Origin: an uncultured Prevotellaceae bacterium
GTDB taxonomy: Bacteria > Bacteroidota > Bacteroidia > Bacteroidales > Bacteroidaceae
DNA: 7,988 bases
Direction: 5' to 3'
Assembly: GCA_902771155.1 (NCBI GenBank)
Contig: CACXVS010000058.1
Span: 1 to 7,988 of the forward strand
In this document: positions 5,410 through 7,988 of the stretch, piece after piece
Position numbering within the stretch: position 1 is the stretch's first letter
Layout: each line of letters opens with the position of its first letter
Made by a program: the position numbers and the translations under genes
Notes under the pieces: generated by a model
The model's database searches: none
Told to the model about the DNA's origin: nothing
The model's input: the letters and a program-made list of their open reading frames with translations, nothing else

Positions 5410-7341
5410 TTACTCGAATACCAAGTGACAACCGTCAACCGTGAAGCGGAACCATACATCCGCTGCATCAACGGGAGCGATACCTTGGTAGTCCTGATAA
5501 TAGGTGTTACCATCGGTACCCAGCATGACACACTTGACGTCGGCTGTACCATCGCCCTTGTTGGTGACAGAGACAGTTACCGTAGCACCGTCCATAGCTG
5601 CAAGCCATGCACCCCAGTCAGACTGACCGCCGCTGGTTATCAGGTTCGGGTTCTCATCGTAGCTAGCGCCCCATCCATAGTTGTCGGCACGAACCACAGC
5701 ATACTCAGTATTATCCTCACGCGTCAGAACGACCACGAAGTTGTTCCAGTTGTTAGCGCCATTGGTGTAGTTCTTGATACGAGTCGTCACAGTCTTACCG
5801 GCAGGAACATTGAACATATCGGAATGAGCACCCCACCAACCCGTTGAGTTGTCGTCAGCGCCAATCACGGTGTCAAACTCCAGATGACAACCGTCAACCG
5901 TATAGCGGAAATAGAAGTCCTCAGGATCGACAGCAATACCCTTATACTCCTGCATATAGACATTGCCATCATTGCCATTCATCACCGCCAGGACATCGGC
6001 AGAGCCATCGCCATTGTTGGTAACGGCTACGTTTACCTTAGCACCGTCCATGGCAGCAAGCCATGCACCCCAATCAGACTGACCACCGCTGGTTACCAGG
6101 TTCGGGTTATCATCATAACCTGCACCCCATCCGTAGTTATCAGCACGGACAACGGCAAACTCTGTATTATCCTCACGGCAGAGAACCACTACGAAGTTAT
6201 TCCAGTTGTTAGCACCACTGGTATAGTTGGTGAAGGTAGAGATGAAGGTCTCACCCGGAGCCACCTTAATGTTCTCTGAATGGGCACCCCACCAACCTGT
6301 GGAGTTGTCGGTTGCACCAACACATGTGTACATCTTATCAACTACCTCGAACTCAGCAGAACCGATGACGGGATTGCAAGGCTCACCCTTGAAGGTCTTG
6401 GCATAAGCGGCCACGAGAGTCTTCTTGCCGAGATTAGCCATATCGGGGATTACCTGGAGCGACAGCTCGTCGAACTTCACGTCCTTCGTGACGCCAGGTC
6501 CGTAGTCGATAGTAGCGGTCACATTGGCAAATGTCTCTTCCATAGTCATGCCCTGGAGCACCTTCTTGGGCACACCATTGAGAACCATTCCTAAAGGCTC
6601 TTTGTCCTCAGCAGAGGTGAAGCCACCAATAGGCTCGATGGTAGAACCGAGGAAGCTGATAAATGATCCCTCAGGAACGAGGAAGCAGCGGATGGGAGAG
6701 TTGGTTCCATCGGCATTGAGAGCTGCCACTGGCTGAGTCTGCTTGTAGATCTTCGTCACCTTGCCATTGGTCATGGTAACAATCAGACCACCCTGTGAAC
6801 GATCGACGGTCAGAGTAACCTTACCACCCAACTGGTCAACGCCACTATCGGTATCAGTATTAAACTCAAGCGTACTCGTAGCAAGACTACGATCGATATA
6901 ATCACCCCACTCGGAGTTACCGCTCGGCTGATAGTCGTAGCGGATGGCGCCATACTCCTTGTAATCGGCTGCGCCACGGTCCTCGTCGTTACAGATAATC
7001 AGAGCGAAGTTCTTATAGGTATTGGTGGCATTTGGATTGATGCCCAGGTTGAACTGAGCAATCCATGTCTCACCTTCAGGAATCTGATAGTACTTAGAGA
7101 AGACAGCCCACCAGCCAGTGGAGAAATCGGTTGCACCAACGGTGTACACATCCTCGTGCATGCCCTCGATCTCTTCTTCTTCACCGCCCTGACTCTTGGC
7201 ATTGGCGATAGAGTCGATCCTTTGAGACATCCAGTCAGGACCATTAATGCTAAACAGATCACCGCCCTCACAGCTCGTCAGAGACATTAGCCCCAACGCT
7301 GCTGAACAGAAGACTGTTGCTAATTTATTTAGATATTTCAT
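5410..7341 (-). CDS. SusE/F-position surface glycan-binding lipoprotein with three repeated domains
   Basis: A 643-residue outer-membrane lipoprotein probably exposed at the cell surface. It starts 35 bp after the susD-like stop, where PULs encode glycan-binding proteins. The signal peptide ends in the lipobox SLTSC (Cys24), followed by EGGD, an acidic stretch of the kind linked to lipoprotein surface export. Copy 1 is at about 66-233. An Ig-like spacer with no aromatic cluster is at about 247-335. Copy 2 is at about 338-489 and copy 3 at about 491-643. Each copy opens GATDxSTGWW or GADDNSTGWW. Copies 2 and 3 also share NYTxGANNWNNFVVVL, RADNYGWG, SGGQSDWGAWLAAMDGA and TVDGCHL. There are no catalytic motifs, and the conserved tryptophans suggest a sugar-stacking binding face. 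I cannot match the repeat to a named CBM family. Binding of arabinan is inferred from the neighbours. Confidence 0.75.
   Translation of the reverse strand: MKYLNKLATVFCSAALGLMSLTSCEGGDLFSINGPDWMSQRIDSIANAKSQGGEEEEIEGMHEDVYTVGATDFSTGWWAVFSKYYQIPEGETWIAQFNLGINPNATNTYKNFALIICNDEDRGAADYKEYGAIRYDYQPSGNSEWGDYIDRSLATSTLEFNTDTDSGVDQLGGKVTLTVDRSQGGLIVTMTNGKVTKIYKQTQPVAALNADGTNSPIRCFLVPEGSFISFLGSTIEPIGGFTSAEDKEPLGMVLNGVPKKVLQGMTMEETFANVTATIDYGPGVTKDVKFDELSLQVIPDMANLGKKTLVAAYAKTFKGEPCNPVIGSAEFEVVDKMYTCVGATDNSTGWWGAHSENIKVAPGETFISTFTNYTSGANNWNNFVVVLCREDNTEFAVVRADNYGWGAGYDDNPNLVTSGGQSDWGAWLAAMDGAKVNVAVTNNGDGSADVLAVMNGNDGNVYMQEYKGIAVDPEDFYFRYTVDGCHLEFDTVIGADDNSTGWWGAHSDMFNVPAGKTVTTRIKNYTNGANNWNNFVVVLTREDNTEYAVVRADNYGWGASYDENPNLITSGGQSDWGAWLAAMDGATVTVSVTNKGDGTADVKCVMLGTDGNTYYQDYQGIAPVDAADVWFRFTVDGCHLVFE
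5413..5871 (-). repeat. Domain copy 3, C-terminal
   Basis: Residues 491-643 of the lipoprotein, ending the protein directly at HLVFE. The conserved tryptophans (GWW, NNW, GWG, DWGAW) match copy 2. The changes cluster in the strands after GWWGAHS and in the last third. Confidence 0.85.
5875..6330 (-). repeat. Domain copy 2, close to copy 3
   Basis: Residues 338-489 of the lipoprotein. A hand alignment with copy 3 gives about three quarters identical residues and a single one-residue gap, with a spacing of 152 residues between copies. At the DNA level many differences fall in third codon positions. Confidence 0.85.
6643..7146 (-). repeat. Domain copy 1, diverged
   Basis: Residues 66-233 of the lipoprotein keep the opening GATDFSTGWW and a KNFALIICNDED strand that matches the NNFVVVL strand of the other copies. 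The RADNYGWG and SGGQSDWGAW blocks are replaced by IRYDYQPSGNSEWGDY. It is longer than the other copies and only partly alignable, so it is either the oldest copy or one with a different ligand. Confidence 0.6.
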
Positions 7342-7376
7342 AATTGTATCGTTTTTTTGATGTTGAATGTTAAATC

Positions 7377-7988
7377 TTACTTGCTGAGGTCAACTACAGG
7401 ATGAACTGGACCATAGAGCTGGCCTTCGTTGCTGGTACTGTTGTTAGCTGAGTTACCCTCGAGATTGGGGTTATCGTTAAGAGTGCCCTGATAGATGGGG
7501 AAGAACTCATGACCAGGAATCCATGTGTCAAATGAACTCTTGTCGCAATTCGGTTCATCAACGGGATCCTTCGGCGTAAAGTCGATTTCGCCAGACTCAT
7601 ATTTTGCCCTGGTCCAGAAGTTGATGGCGCCGTGCTCCCACAACTGCTGCAGACGACCTGCACCGTAGAAGAATCCCCAACGGATGAGGTCGAAGCCACG
7701 ACCAAACTCACAACCGAACTCCTTCGGACGCTCTACATTGGCAATCTGCTCGAAGAGCTTGTCAGCAGAACCGAAATCAGCCAATTTCAAGTCAGCCAGA
7801 CCAGCACGTTCGCGAACCTGGTTGATCCAGTCGATAGCCTGCTGTGTGGGGCCATTGACCTCATTCTCACACTCTGCAGCACGAAGCAACACATCAGAGT
7901 AGCGCATCATACGCAGGTTGATACCACAGTGAAGACCAGTAACCACCTTGTCGTAGATACCTGTGCGCAGGTTCGTGTTCTTAGCAAC
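7377..7988 (-). CDS. SusD/RagB-like outer-membrane glycan-binding lipoprotein, C-terminal part
   Basis: The last 203 residues of a SusD-family protein, open to the right edge (it begins VAKNTNLRTGIYDK there). SusD proteins form the lid on a SusC-type TonB-dependent transporter and help capture oligosaccharides at the cell surface. The helical segment LRMMRYSDVLLRAAECENE and the following IDWINQVRERAG are the standard TPR-like part. ERPKEFGCEFGRGFDLIRWG is the family's 'E-R-R-x-E-L-x-x-E-G-x-R-x-x-D-L-x-R-W' motif. GHEFFPIYQGTLNDNPNLEGN matches the closing 'P-I-P-x-x-E-x-x-x-N-P-x-L-x-Q-N' motif. The usual length is 500-650 residues, so about two thirds lies outside the window, presumably with a susC gene beyond. 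It is probably co-transcribed with the lipoprotein gene 35 bp downstream. Confidence 0.93.
   Translation of the reverse strand, partial: VAKNTNLRTGIYDKVVTGLHCGINLRMMRYSDVLLRAAECENEVNGPTQQAIDWINQVRERAGLADLKLADFGSADKLFEQIANVERPKEFGCEFGRGFDLIRWGFFYGAGRLQQLWEHGAINFWTRAKYESGEIDFTPKDPVDEPNCDKSSFDTWIPGHEFFPIYQGTLNDNPNLEGNSANNSTSNEGQLYGPVHPVVDLSK

Noticed and set aside
5392..6279. Two similar plus-strand open frames beginning near MTTVNR
   Set aside because: Their similarity comes only from lying antisense to domain copies 2 and 3 of the lipoprotein. They are not an independent gene pair.
5413..6330. Domain repeats as a CRISPR array or an assembly duplication
   Set aside because: The repeat unit is about 456 nt, in frame, and diverged mainly at silent positions, so it is a genuine protein domain duplication.

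Overview
The window looks like the distal part of a Bacteroidota polysaccharide-utilisation locus (PUL). It is most like Prevotella or Segatella. The evidence is a SusD-type gene, a lipoprotein at the SusE/F position, a Bacteroidetes-type promoter (TTG, 20 nt, TATATTTG), and C-terminal protein tails of the 'GIYI-NGRKVVIK' kind that are common in Prevotella secreted proteins. The species cannot be fixed from this sequence alone.

Layout. All complete genes lie on the minus strand, so transcription runs from the right edge to the left. In that order they are: the C-terminal third or so of a SusD/RagB-like protein (7377-7988, 5' end outside the window); a surface lipoprotein with three copies of an aromatic-rich domain of about 150 residues around an Ig-like spacer (5410-7341); a GC-rich hairpin with a U-rich tail, probably an attenuator (5337-5363); a single-domain GH43 endo-arabinanase-like enzyme (4259-5308); a three-domain GH43 enzyme resembling subfamily 12 (2109-4214); and a GH43 endo-arabinanase with a C-terminal beta domain and a secretion-type tail (285-2036). 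The last gene has its own promoter candidate and a perfect 16-bp terminator stem. On the plus strand only the last 19 codons of a convergent gene are present (1-62). The roughly 220-bp gap between the convergent genes holds a compound palindrome (184-246) and no gene.

How the genes may work together. The three GH43 enzymes with SusD and the lipoprotein fit uptake and breakdown of arabinan, probably pectic alpha-1,5-arabinan with side chains. The lipoprotein and SusD would bind the glycan at the cell surface, the two endo-arabinanase-like enzymes would cut the backbone, and the GH43_12-like enzyme would release arabinofuranose or act on decorated oligosaccharides. The substrate is inferred from family resemblance and is not proven.

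The less ordinary features are the triplicated, apparently unnamed binding domain; an octamer repeat that encodes a signal peptide and is complementary to the leader of the same mRNA; a terminator whose arm also encodes the end of a protein; and the compound palindrome between two genes that both end in similar tails.
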